From Paramesorhizobium deserti (lineage in GTDB: Bacteria; Pseudomonadota; Alphaproteobacteria; Rhizobiales; Rhizobiaceae), in contig NZ_LNTU01000037.1 of assembly GCF_001558695.1 (NCBI RefSeq), positions 62,001-126,000 on the forward strand: a stretch of 64,000 nt of DNA. The letters run 5' to 3'. Below, in pieces: positions 52,578 through 60,862 of this stretch; the stretch's first letter is position 1; each line of letters starts with the position of its first letter. The notes under the pieces are model-generated. The model was not told the DNA's origin, searched no databases, and saw only the letters and a list, made by a program, of their open reading frames with translations. The position numbers were made by a program, and so were the translations under genes.

Positions 52578-54451
52578 GGCATGTCGCGACCAAGGACCTG
52601 GCGAAGTCCCGCGATCTGCAGGTCGAGGTGGGGGTCGAGCCACCGATGGTCGCCGTTCTGTCAGGCTACCGGCGGCTCGAATATCTGGCGGGGGTGGCGG
52701 TCTGGGTTGCCGCCCTCGCCTATTTCTGGGCCTGGTGGTTGCAGCCTGAACATCACATCAGCATTCTCGGCTCCGTTACGGTCACCGCCATTCTTGTCTG
52801 GGTGACGTTGCTGCCGGCTTATTTCATCGCTGTATTTTATCGAGGCCTCAAGCCGAACGGTCCGTTGCGACTGCCCGCCGGCAGCCGCGTCGCCATGGTC
52901 GTGACCAAAGCGCCGTCGGAGCCGTTCCCCGTGGTGGCGGAAACCTTGAGGGCGATGCTTGACCAGGACGTGCCGCACGATACCTGGCTCGCCGACGAGG
53001 ATCCCTCGCCCGAGACACTCGACTGGTGCCGCAGGCACGGCGTTTTCGTCTCAACCCGCAAGGGCCGGGCCGATTATCACCGGACATCATGGCCGCGGCG
53101 CACCCGCTGCAAGGAAGGCAATCTCGCCTTCTTCTATGATAATTATGGCTACGACCGCTATGATTTCGTGGCCCAGCTCGATGCGGATCATGTTCCCGAA
53201 CCCGGCTATCTCCATGAGATGCTGCGTCCGTTCGCCGACCCCGCCGTCGGCTATGTCTCGGCCCCGAGCATCTGCGACCGCAACGCCACCGAAAGCTGGT
53301 CGGCGCGTGGCAGGCTCTACGCAGAGGCAAGCATGCACGGCTCGCTTCAATCCGGCTATAATGCGGGCCTGGCGCCGCTGTGCATCGGCTCCCATTACGC
53401 GGTGCGCACCGCGGCGCTGAAGGAGATCGGCGGCCTTGGCCCCGAGCTCGCCGAAGATCACTCGACGACGCTGATGATGAACGCCCATGGCTGGCGCGGC
53501 GTACACGCGCTCGACGCCATTGCGCATGGCGACGGACCGCGCACATTCGGCGATCTCGTCACGCAGGAATTCCAGTGGTCGCGCAGCCTGGTGATGCTGC
53601 TCCTTGAATGGTCGCCGAAACTCGTCGGCCGGCTGCCGTTGCGCCTCAAGTTCCAGTTTCTGTTCTCGCAGTTCTGGTACCCTCTTTTTGCGCTGTTCAT
53701 GGCACTGATGTTCGCCATGCCGATCATCGCGCTGGTGAAAGGGCAGAACTTCGTTGGCGTGACATATCCCGATTTCCTCACGCATTTCGCACCGCTTTCC
53801 ATCATTCTCGTTCTGATGGCCTATCGCTGGCGGGCGGGCGGCACCTTTCGTCCATTCGACGCGAAGGTCCTGAGCTGGGAATTCATCCTTTTCCTCTTTG
53901 CCCGCTGGCCCTGGGCGCTTGCCGGGACGATGGCTGCCGCGCGTGACTGGATCACCGGCTCCTTCGTCGATTTCCGGGTCACCCCGAAAGGCGCGTCGGA
54001 AGTGGATCCGCTGCCCCTGCGGGTTCTCGCACCATACGGCTTTCTCTCGATCGCGTCCGTATTGCCGGTCCTGCTCATAAGCGATGCAGGAGAGAGCCGC
54101 GGCTTCTACCTCTTCGCCATCATCAATGCGGTGCTCTATACGACGCTTTTTCTGGTCATCGTCATCCAGCATGCGCGGGAGAACACCGTAAGGGTGAAAA
54201 AGCGCATATACCGCCCCGCGATGGCGGCCAGCCTCCTTTCGCTGATCATCCTGCCAGGGATCGCCACAGCCGAGCATGGAAAAGACGGGCTTGAGGCCCT
54301 CGCCTGGGGCGCAGGAAGGCTGACCATTTTCGAAGAGCGCTATTCGGTGGCGGGCGCCGGAATTGGCGGCGAAAGACTACGCAAAACCGTTTTCAAGCCG
54401 AGATGGCGTTCCGAAATACCGCGGAACCGTGCGACGGAGATCGAACAATGA
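52574..54451 (+). CDS. Family 2 polysaccharide synthase (membrane glycosyltransferase)
   Basis: A 625-residue processive-type glycosyltransferase. Two membrane segments (residues ~37-90) precede the cytoplasmic catalytic domain, with Asp motifs in TWLADEDPSPE, VAQLDADHVPEP and LAEDHSTTLM. The usual QxxRW product-site motif appears as QEFQWSRS, with glutamine for arginine. About five C-terminal membrane segments follow. It probably polymerises the sugar nucleotide and exports the chain, as cellulose or hyaluronan synthases do. ATGA overlaps at both ends tie it to uxe and to the DUF995 gene. Confidence 0.88.
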   Translation: MRHVATKDLAKSRDLQVEVGVEPPMVAVLSGYRRLEYLAGVAVWVAALAYFWAWWLQPEHHISILGSVTVTAILVWVTLLPAYFIAVFYRGLKPNGPLRLPAGSRVAMVVTKAPSEPFPVVAETLRAMLDQDVPHDTWLADEDPSPETLDWCRRHGVFVSTRKGRADYHRTSWPRRTRCKEGNLAFFYDNYGYDRYDFVAQLDADHVPEPGYLHEMLRPFADPAVGYVSAPSICDRNATESWSARGRLYAEASMHGSLQSGYNAGLAPLCIGSHYAVRTAALKEIGGLGPELAEDHSTTLMMNAHGWRGVHALDAIAHGDGPRTFGDLVTQEFQWSRSLVMLLLEWSPKLVGRLPLRLKFQFLFSQFWYPLFALFMALMFAMPIIALVKGQNFVGVTYPDFLTHFAPLSIILVLMAYRWRAGGTFRPFDAKVLSWEFILFLFARWPWALAGTMAAARDWITGSFVDFRVTPKGASEVDPLPLRVLAPYGFLSIASVLPVLLISDAGESRGFYLFAIINAVLYTTLFLVIVIQHARENTVRVKKRIYRPAMAASLLSLIILPGIATAEHGKDGLEALAWGAGRLTIFEERYSVAGAGIGGERLRKTVFKPRWRSEIPRNRATEIEQ

Positions 54452-55005
54452 AGACCAGCTACACCAATCAGGAGACATCGGGCCACGGCCGGTTTCACGG
54501 GTGGTTTCGTGGAGTTTCATGCATCCTGGCGGGCCTCGTCCTGTCCTCCGGTCAGGTCTGGGCTACCGAACAAACCGTCGTGCCCCAAAATGCGCGCGTG
54601 ATGACAGGCGTCGAGCTTTATACGCTTTATCGCGACAAGAGCTGGAGATGGGCTGATGGCGCGGGGCTGATGCAGGATGACGGTCGCACTTTCAAGGCCG
54701 TTGCCGGATCTGGCGCGAGCACCACCTGGGCCGAAGGCCGATGGATCGTCACCGACAGCGGCAAGCTCTGCTTCAAGGCCGCATGGCATACGCAGGCCGG
54801 CACGTTTCCCGACAAGACCTGTTTCAGCCACAAGACCCATGACGGAACGGTCTATCAGAAAAAAGAACCCTCCGGCGACTGGTATGTTTTCAAGAATGCC
54901 GAACCGACGGATGACGACGAGTTCAACAAGCTCGTCAGGGAAGATCTCGTCTCCGCCGAGCTGGAGGCGATGCAGGATCCGCCGCAGGACAAGCACGTCC
55001 AGTGA
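54448..55005 (+). CDS. DUF995 domain protein, exported (first copy)
   Basis: A 185-residue protein with a late signal segment (CILAGLVLSSGQVWA) after a 25-residue lead. The DUF995 core is visible: MTGVELYTLYRDKSWRWADG, YxxxG-like TTWAEGRWIVTDSGKLCFKA and TCFSHKTHDGTVYQKKEPSG with a final WYVFK. Two cysteines could form a disulfide. The start at 54448 overlaps the synthase stop (ATGA). A second DUF995 copy lies one gene downstream. Function unknown; association with rhizobial polysaccharide genes suggests a role in the periplasm in export or modification. Confidence 0.85.
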   Translation: MKTSYTNQETSGHGRFHGWFRGVSCILAGLVLSSGQVWATEQTVVPQNARVMTGVELYTLYRDKSWRWADGAGLMQDDGRTFKAVAGSGASTTWAEGRWIVTDSGKLCFKAAWHTQAGTFPDKTCFSHKTHDGTVYQKKEPSGDWYVFKNAEPTDDDEFNKLVREDLVSAELEAMQDPPQDKHVQ

Positions 55006-55060
55006 ATGAACCGCCTAAAACGCAAAATCCGGCGGTGAATACCGATATTGGAGGGATACA

Positions 55061-56017
55061 ATGAAAAAGACACCGAAAATAATTGCGCTCTCATGTGTCG
55101 TACTGGCAATGTCGGGCGCTGTCATGGCGGCAAACAACGCGCCGCGCGGCATTCCTGACGCCAACTCTTCAACGGCCAATGTTCCGTCCGACAAGCGGCC
55201 GGTCATAACCCAGTCGTCCATCGATTTCGGCGCATACGATCCGCATGGTGATTTCAGCGCGGATCCGAATTCCAAGATCGAACATCTGTTCCTGCCCTGG
55301 GAAGACGTGGATCTCTCCACGCTTTCCATCGCCGACGAATATGCGCAACAGCGCGGCCGATCGCTCATGATCACGGTGGAGCCATGGTCCTGGTCCGTCG
55401 ACTGGCGGCTCTCTCCTCCGGAACTTTCCAAGGGGATTCTGAGCGGCAAGTATGATGCCAACATGGCGGCGGTCTGCTCGGAAGCGGCGAAGCTGAAAAG
55501 CCCGGTCACCATCCGCTGGGCCCAGGAAATGGACGAGACGGATAACCAGTTCACCTGGGCGCATTGGCGTCCGCAGGACTATGTCGCCGCGTACCGTCGG
55601 GTGGTGACAGTGTGCCGCAAGCATCTCGATAACGCCAAATACATGTGGTCGCCGAAGGGCAACGAGGGTCTGGAGGCTTTCTACCCCGGTGACGAATATG
55701 TGGACGTGATCGGCCTGTCGGTCTTTGGCTACCAGACATACGACAATGACAAGGCCGGCAGGAACCGGACATTCGTCGAGCTGCTGACGCCGGGATATGA
55801 GCGTGTCAAGGATTTGGGCAAGCCCATCGTCGTGGCCGAGCTCGGCTATGAGGGTGACCAGCCCTATGTGCGCGACTGGGCGCAGACCGTGGCGCAGCCG
55901 CACCCCGAGTTCCCGAAATTGACCGCTGTCGTCTATTTCAACGATCGCGAAGTCTATCCGTGGCCGGATGGCTACGGGCGTCCGGACTGGCGGGTTGTCC
56001 AGGACGCCTCGAACTGA
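55061..56017 (+). CDS. Glycoside hydrolase family 26 (first copy)
   Basis: A 318-residue secreted GH26-like enzyme. Signal peptide ends near SGAVMAA. The acid/base is E156 in TIRWAQEMDE and the nucleophile E260 in PIVVAELGYEG, the usual spacing of ~100 residues. Other barrel features are HLFLPWEDVD, MITVEPWSW and YMWSPKGNEG. GH26 enzymes cut beta-mannans or beta-1,3/1,4-glucans and xylans. In this operon it probably trims the exported chain during secretion, like BcsZ in cellulose synthesis. Confidence 0.88.
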   Translation: MKKTPKIIALSCVVLAMSGAVMAANNAPRGIPDANSSTANVPSDKRPVITQSSIDFGAYDPHGDFSADPNSKIEHLFLPWEDVDLSTLSIADEYAQQRGRSLMITVEPWSWSVDWRLSPPELSKGILSGKYDANMAAVCSEAAKLKSPVTIRWAQEMDETDNQFTWAHWRPQDYVAAYRRVVTVCRKHLDNAKYMWSPKGNEGLEAFYPGDEYVDVIGLSVFGYQTYDNDKAGRNRTFVELLTPGYERVKDLGKPIVVAELGYEGDQPYVRDWAQTVAQPHPEFPKLTAVVYFNDREVYPWPDGYGRPDWRVVQDASN

Positions 56018-56044
56018 GGCATGAACCCATACGGGAGTAAAGAA

Positions 56045-56563
56045 ATGTCGATGTTTTGTATGACACTGATCGCCGGTGCAGTTTTTGGTGGCTTGGGAAT
56101 GGCAATTCCTAGCGCCATGGCCGCACCAAGCAAAACAAATATGGATGCAAGCACGGCCACCCCGCTCACCAGCGCGGAACTTTACCGTCTTTATCACAAC
56201 CGGTCCTGGATCTGGAAAGACGGCGCGGGTTATTTCTCGGTGAAGGGGCGCAAGTTTACCGCCGTGTCGGGCAACGGAAAAGCGGGCTCGTATGGTGTTG
56301 GCACCTGGTTCATCACCCAGCCGGGCAAGCTCTGCTTCAGGGCCGACTGGCACACCAAAAGCGGTACGGCGCCGGCGCTGACATGCTTCAGCCATCGGAA
56401 GAAAGGCAATGTCATCTTCCAGAAGCGCGAACCCGACGGAGATTGGTACGTATTCAAACACGCCCGTGTAAAAAACGGCGACGAATACGCGAAATTGCGC
56501 AGTGGCAACTATGTCAGCTCGCGTCTGAACAAAATCGAGGCTCGGCTGTCGGCCACCAGGTAG
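56045..56563 (+). CDS. DUF995 domain protein, exported (second copy)
   Basis: A 172-residue protein with a signal peptide (FCMTLIAGAVFGGLGMAIPS, cleavage after AMAA) and a DUF995 core (TSAELYRLYHNRSWIWKDGA, GKLCFRADWHTKSG, TCFSHRKKGNVIFQKREPDG, then WYVFKHAR). It is clearly related to the copy at 54448-55005. GGGAG lies eight bases before the ATG at 56045. It is the last gene of the operon on this strand. Duplication may mark two partners in one periplasmic complex. Confidence 0.85.
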   Translation: MSMFCMTLIAGAVFGGLGMAIPSAMAAPSKTNMDASTATPLTSAELYRLYHNRSWIWKDGAGYFSVKGRKFTAVSGNGKAGSYGVGTWFITQPGKLCFRADWHTKSGTAPALTCFSHRKKGNVIFQKREPDGDWYVFKHARVKNGDEYAKLRSGNYVSSRLNKIEARLSATR

Positions 56564-56611
56564 GGTTCTTGCCGGGATCGTTCGAGCCATGCCCGTTCGG
56601 TCCCGGACTTT

Positions 56612-57601
56612 TTATTTCAAGGAGGCGGCCAATGGCTGACCGTCTCCCAAGGCCGCCGTGCTTATGCGCCAGTCCGGCGATCCATATCCCTGCGGCCAAT
56701 GGTATGGCTCCTTGTCGTTGAAATAGACAATGCCGGCCAGCAGCGGAAAAGGATTGCGGCCCGCGGAGAGGCCGGAAATTTCAGAGAACCACTTCTGGCG
56801 GTACGCCTTTCCTCCGGCTGCTCCCAGTTCCGCTATGACGATCGGCTTCCCAAAGCGCTCGACACGCCGGTATTTCTCGCTGAAGGTCTCGGCAAAGCCC
56901 TGCCGACGCCCGTATTGGTCCAGATCCCATTTCTCCAACCCCCACAACGACACGCCGACCATGTCGACATAGTCGTTGCCGGGATAATAGGCGGCGAGGC
57001 CGCGCTCGCCCTTGGGCGACCAGATGAAACGGGCGCGCGGCGTCATTTTCCGGCATGCATCAACGAATTTCCGATAGGCCGCGATATAGCCCCGGGCATC
57101 ATGACGGGCCCATGGATAGCGCCCGGTAGGGTCTTCCATCTCATGTCCCCAGCGGATCCAGAGATCGCCTGGAAAATCACCTGTCGCGCCGCATACCGCC
57201 GCGATCTGGGGATCGAACGCACCTTGCTCGATATCGGCAAATAGCCGATCACCTCCGTCGCGCCAGTTCGCCGCCTTTGTATAGGGCTCCACGGTGACCA
57301 TAAGGATCCGCCCTTTCTCGCGGGCAAGGCGCATCTTCTTCGCCAGCATCGCCTGGTCGATGGCCTGCCAGTAAATGAAGACATGCTCGATCCGCGGACG
57401 GTTCGAATCCTGGAACCGATCATGCGGATCATAGACGCCAAGCAATAATGGCGCATTCCGGTGCGGCCGGGCGGTGGATTCCGTCGGACCGATCGAGACT
57501 GTCTTCATTCTGTCAATGCCGGCGCTTCGCTCCGCAGAACCCACGCCGGGTGCCGCAAGACACCAGGCCGCGAAGAGCAAGACTACGATACTGGCACGCA
57601 T
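56612..57601 (-). CDS. Glycoside hydrolase family 26 (second copy, opposite strand)
   Basis: A 329-residue secreted enzyme with a signal peptide (MRASIVVLLFAAWCLAAPGV). It parallels the first GH26: LLLGVYDPHDRFQ versus FGAYDPHGDF, E154 in LWIRWGHEMED as acid/base, MVTVEPY, FIWSPKGERGLAAYYPG, E258 in PIVIAELGAAGG as nucleophile, and VYFNDKEPYHWPQGYGSPDW at the end. The two are paralogues. This copy lies convergent to the operon, preceded by a lipoprotein gene, so it forms a separate unit that may be expressed under other conditions. Confidence 0.88.
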   Translation of the reverse strand: MRASIVVLLFAAWCLAAPGVGSAERSAGIDRMKTVSIGPTESTARPHRNAPLLLGVYDPHDRFQDSNRPRIEHVFIYWQAIDQAMLAKKMRLAREKGRILMVTVEPYTKAANWRDGGDRLFADIEQGAFDPQIAAVCGATGDFPGDLWIRWGHEMEDPTGRYPWARHDARGYIAAYRKFVDACRKMTPRARFIWSPKGERGLAAYYPGNDYVDMVGVSLWGLEKWDLDQYGRRQGFAETFSEKYRRVERFGKPIVIAELGAAGGKAYRQKWFSEISGLSAGRNPFPLLAGIVYFNDKEPYHWPQGYGSPDWRISTAALGDGQPLAASLK

Positions 57602-57628
57602 CTGGATAGCTCCGCTACGTGATCAGTC

Positions 57629-57934
57629 TTATCCCCGAAGGAAGCAGCGCGAGGTCTTTCCGAAGCCGCTTGGGGTGCAGATATAGGGCGCACGACCGAG
57701 ATAGCTGCGACCAGCCGGCTTGAAGCTTGCTTTCTTTATGACCTTTCTGCTCTGTGCCGGCTTTTTCCGAGCAAGAGATACGCCGGGATAGCCAACCTGC
57801 GACACCGACGATGTGGTCAGGGTACTGTCAGGCATGACCGAGCACCCGGCAAGAAGGTTCAAGGCCACAGCAAGACCAACCAGAACTGTCGATTTTCTGA
57901 ACTTGCCTACCTGGTTTTGTGTCGGTGTTTTCAT
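57629..57934 (-). CDS. Small lipoprotein
   Basis: A 101-residue protein with a lipoprotein signal (STVLVGLAVALNLLAGCSVM; Cys in the LAGC lipobox). The mature chain is basic and ends GRAPYICTPSGFGKTSRCFL followed by RG; the two cysteines in CTPSGFGKTSRC recur at the end of small secreted rhizobial proteins as I remember them. It starts upstream of the second GH26 gene on the same strand, 27 bases apart, so they may be co-transcribed. Function unknown. Confidence 0.65.
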   Translation of the reverse strand: MKTPTQNQVGKFRKSTVLVGLAVALNLLAGCSVMPDSTLTTSSVSQVGYPGVSLARKKPAQSRKVIKKASFKPAGRSYLGRAPYICTPSGFGKTSRCFLRG

Positions 57935-58323
57935 CGCATAGCACTCCCATTGGTTTTTCGTGTTATGCGAAGGACGGTATCGGAAGCCGCTTAAATCACC
58001 GTGGAAATGAAGGTGAAAATTAGCGGCATTCGCGGATGAGTTTTTTAAGAATTGGCGTCTGGATGGTCTGCTTGCGTGCAGTCATCTCGATTGAAAGCCA
58101 CGGTTGCCAGAGATCGACATTCCCGGGCCTGGCCTTCCCGGCCACGCGCTCATCCTCGCTACATATCATAATTTGAAAGGATCGGCGAACGCTGATTTAT
58201 GGCAAACCCGCAACGAACGCCACAAACTCATCGAAGACATCGGAATGGTACACCACCACTTCTCAGGGGCAGGCCGGAGTAGACGTTCAACCCCACTCGT
58301 CCGGGAAGGAATCTCAGAGTGTG
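57935..58323. other. Intergenic region between lipoprotein and toxin genes
   Basis: About 390 bases with the promoter of the lipoprotein/GH26 unit at its left side. Codon-like frames on the plus strand (58104-58331) have no ribosome site and no known look. Nothing else was recognised. Confidence 0.4.
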
Positions 58324-58740
58324 CTATCTGATACGGCTGATCTCGGTGAACGATTTGCGGCGCGCGATGAACTCGCGGAGGAGGGGAAGGAAGAACGCTT
58401 TGCTGAACTGCCCGATCGGAGGCTCGGGCTCGATGTAAAAGGAGCGGCCAACGATATCGGTGTTGAATTCATCGAGTACGATCCAGAGGTGTAGATCTGC
58501 ATCGAGTCCGGCCCGCCGCTTCTCCATGGCCGGAATTTCAGCCGCGAAGCGAGCCTGCTCGGGCTGCTTGGTCGTGATCGGGAAAAACAGAACCAGGTCG
58601 CCGTCAGGTCGGGCAAGCCTCACGCCGACGGCGACTGGCCGGTCCTTCCGCCCCTCTGTCGCCCCTTTTCGGGCTTGCCGTGCCCATAAATAGGGATAAC
58701 GGATGACCGCCGCGGTCTGGATGTCATCATAGTTGCTCAC
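58324..58740 (-). CDS. PemK/MazF-like toxin candidate
   Basis: A 138-residue protein. The early RYPYLWARQARKGATEGRKD followed by RPVAVGV and LVLFFPITTKQPEQ resembles the start of PemK/MazF-type RNases, where a KxRP motif and ITT-like strand line the active site; the C-terminal part is longer than in MazF. Its ATG overlaps the stop of the Phd/YefM antitoxin (ATGA), as in type II toxin-antitoxin pairs. Phd/YefM antitoxins usually pair with Doc or RelE toxins, so this pairing is mixed. Confidence 0.65.
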   Translation of the reverse strand: MSNYDDIQTAAVIRYPYLWARQARKGATEGRKDRPVAVGVRLARPDGDLVLFFPITTKQPEQARFAAEIPAMEKRRAGLDADLHLWIVLDEFNTDIVGRSFYIEPEPPIGQFSKAFFLPLLREFIARRKSFTEISRIR

Positions 58741-59003
58741 CGGTTGGGCTCGTCGGTCCCCGCATAGGCGTCCACCGCCGCCTCGAATTCGTCGAGCAGC
58801 TCACTTGGCATGGTTTTGAGTGTGCCGACTGAACGGGCATCGGATTGCCGCATCAGCCGTTCGTAGTCATCGATGTTAAGAAGGACGAGGCGCGGCTTGT
58901 TACGTTGGGTGATCGTGACCGGATGGCGCAATGCCTCGGCGATGATATCGCCGGACTTCCGGGAAAGATCGCTTGTCGAATAGGAACCACCGGTGTGGGG
59001 CAT
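58737..59003 (-). CDS. Phd/YefM-family antitoxin
   Basis: An 88-residue protein: YSTSDLSRKSGDIIAEALRH then PVTITQRNKPRLVLLNIDDY ERLM is the Phd/YefM fold, in which the N-terminus binds DNA and the C-terminal helix neutralises the toxin. The ATG at 59003 follows GGAG. Its gene precedes the toxin and overlaps it by four bases. A perfect inverted repeat 56 bases upstream is the likely autoregulation site. Confidence 0.85.
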   Translation of the reverse strand: MPHTGGSYSTSDLSRKSGDIIAEALRHPVTITQRNKPRLVLLNIDDYERLMRQSDARSVGTLKTMPSELLDEFEAAVDAYAGTDEPNR

Positions 59004-59058
59004 GTTGATCTCCAGATGATTTTGCAAGGACACTATAGCATCAGAACCGATACATATC

Positions 59059-59087
59059 CAGCATTTACAGCATTGTTGTAAATGCTG
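59059..59087. promoter_or_regulatory. Inverted repeat, candidate antitoxin operator
   Basis: CAGCATTTACA and TGTAAATGCTG (11-base perfect arms, 7-base spacer) lie 56 bases before the antitoxin start on the minus strand. The GCATTTACA half-site also fits autorepressed toxin-antitoxin promoters. Confidence 0.6.
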
Positions 59088-59097
59088 TGTATTCCGT

Positions 59098-59133
59098 GGT
59101 TAAGGCCTCGCCTGGGACGGCGGGGCCTTAACC
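59098..59133. repeat. Inverted repeat at the end of a decayed gene
   Basis: GGTTAAGGCCTCGCC and GGCGGGGCCTTAACC pair over 15 bases with one mismatch around a 6-base loop. It lies between the toxin-antitoxin promoter and the truncated 3' end of the pseudogene at 59100-59768 and may be a terminator or an element end. Confidence 0.55.
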
Positions 59134-59768
59134 GGGAATATCAGTCCCGGTTCGGGCGCGACCAGATGAGCTGGAACCCTCGTCGTTTTCGGATTCTGCA
59201 TCTCGGCATCGAAATAGGCATCGCAGCTGAAACCGGATTTGTCGTGCTTCTCATCGACATCAACCGCGGTTTCCGGCAGGTTCACGCCGAACACCCAGCC
59301 GTCCAATCTATGGGCCAAGGCTTTGAGTAGTGCCTGATAACGCTTACGCACGGCGGAATTCCACTACATGGCGCCCCAGCCATGACCGACGGGCTGCCCC
59401 TCTGTCGATCTGGGCAACCAGACCACCGTCATATTGTGGCTCGATCAGGAGATAATCGGGCACATTTCTCGCATCGGATGGAAAAGAAACGATCCTGCAT
59501 CTGGATAAAAGAGTTTCTTGCCCGATGCGCCTGCGGTGGCAAGATCCCGCTCGATTGCAGAGAAATCACATCCGTCTTTGCCGGGTCAAGCGATTTCCAG
59601 GTATAGACAATCTGAATGCCGTCAATATCGGGCCGCTTCAGAATCGCCTGAAGCTTTTCGATATCTTCGGAACTCGTATACGAGGAGGTTCGCCGTCACC
59701 GCGTGGACAAAGCCGCATATGATTGGAAAGACGATCGCAACAGCGCCGAAAACGAGCCATCTCTTCAT
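59100..59768 (-). pseudogene. Multiply frameshifted secreted protein gene
   Basis: An intact start (GAGG, then ATG at 59768) opens a signal peptide MKRWLVFGAVAIVFPIICGF. Coherent protein then appears in changing frames: EDIEKLQAILKRPDIDGIQI VYTWKSLDP, then DFSAIERDLATAGASGKKL, then FIQMQDRFF, then ARNVPDYLLIEPQYDGGL, then after an amber codon in AM-stop-WNSAV the stretch RYQALLKALAHRLDGWVFGV NLPETAVDVDE and GFSCDAYFDAEMQN. The pieces run in order and look like one barrel-type secreted protein (Y-W..P, QDRFF, NLPE motifs). At least four frameshifts and one stop have inactivated it, and the 3' end is missing. Confidence 0.7.
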
Positions 59769-59908
59769 AGTGTTTTCCTCGATCCGGCGTGGTTCGCGTC
59801 ATTAAAGGTCAGTCTATATTCATCCCGCATGACACAGATGCCGCAGGATTGCGCCAGCAACTGTTGATTCCCCCGCGCATCAGATTGTCAAAGCATCAAA
59901 GGGCAATT

Positions 59909-60649
59909 TTAACGCGCCGCCAGAACGCGAGGTGAGGTTTCGTTGCCTTCCAGATGGGAGAGCACGACGAAGATGAAGATCAACATCCCGGCCATTTCGA
60001 GGCCTTCCTCGAAGTTCGTCAATATTCGATAACGAAATGATCCGACACCTTCCAGTTCCGCAACGCTGCCGCCGATCATCTCAAACCCGACAGCCCCGCT
60101 CAGAAATACCACGGCGGAAATCACCAGAAGGACTGCGAGCCGTGGGGAAAATGATCGGATGAACGGAACAAAGACCGCTAATCCGAACACGCTGATAACG
60201 CCTGCCGGCGCAGCCCAAGCGAAATACAACAGGCCGGTATTCTCCATCCTCAAAGACAGAACGGCGGAAATCTTCTCATGAATGCCTGCGAATTCATCGA
60301 ATGACAGCAGCATAAAAAGAGCAGCGAGAAAGTACCAATGCCATATAAACCGGCTATTGCGCATTGACGCCTCGCTCCCTGCCCGAAAAAGCAACCCGGC
60401 TGCGCAAAACGCCACGATCACCGAAAGCCAGGTGAAAGCACTTTCTTCGGAATCCACGTCAAGTAACCAAATTTTATTGGATAAATCCGCTTCCGTTCCG
60501 GAATAGAGAACGATGTCCTGGATGAAACTTGCACAGAGCAGCAGTGCTGAGGCAACACAGGATAACGCGAAAACCCAATTCCACCTCGCGAGCACATCCG
60601 TCGTGAACGGAAAGTCTCTATGCGGACTGCCTGTGGATCGGACACTCAT
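59909..60649 (-). CDS. Hypothetical membrane protein
   Basis: A 246-residue protein with six to seven hydrophobic segments, the first at WNWVFALSCVASALLLCASF. A conserved-looking motif LLSFDEFAGIHEKIS follows the third segment; SFDE-x-x-x-HE motifs recur in uncharacterised bacterial membrane proteins. The C-terminus is short and cytoplasmic. No closer family was recognised. The ribosome site is weak (GAGG thirteen bases away). It stands alone next to the decayed gene. Confidence 0.65.
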   Translation of the reverse strand: MSVRSTGSPHRDFPFTTDVLARWNWVFALSCVASALLLCASFIQDIVLYSGTEADLSNKIWLLDVDSEESAFTWLSVIVAFCAAGLLFRAGSEASMRNSRFIWHWYFLAALFMLLSFDEFAGIHEKISAVLSLRMENTGLLYFAWAAPAGVISVFGLAVFVPFIRSFSPRLAVLLVISAVVFLSGAVGFEMIGGSVAELEGVGSFRYRILTNFEEGLEMAGMLIFIFVVLSHLEGNETSPRVLAAR

Positions 60650-60742
60650 GAGATCACTTGATCCTCATGTTCGCGACTTGTCACAAAACCATCATAAATT
60701 CGTCGCACTTTCCTCAACAGTTTGTCAACCCGAGGATTCCGA

Positions 60743-60862
60743 ATGGCTCATTTGGGAAGGCATTCCAACCTGACGCTCGGTATCGCCGTCCTTGGAGCGT
60801 TGATGCTACTCGTCGTGCTTGTCGCGGCCATGGGCATTGAGATTGCGCTACCAAGGGGCTGA
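60743..60862 (+). CDS. Small membrane protein, 39 residues
   Basis: MAHLGRHSNLTLGIAVLGAL followed by MLLVVLVAAMGIEIALPRG. One hydrophobic helix (residues 10-34) with a basic N-terminus. GAGG lies eight bases before the ATG, and a short hairpin (GGGGC-TGAC-GCCCC) overlaps the stop codon. It is divergent from the hypothetical membrane protein. No family recognised; this may be a real small protein or a chance frame. Confidence 0.45.
   Translation: MAHLGRHSNLTLGIAVLGALMLLVVLVAAMGIEIALPRG

Noticed and set aside
55169-56590. Long 473-codon frame on the minus strand opposite GH26 and DUF995
   Set aside because: Antisense shadow of two well-supported genes; arginine/histidine-rich composition and no family motifs.
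58104-58331. 75-residue plus-strand frame
   Set aside because: No ribosome site and no similarity to any family; probably chance.
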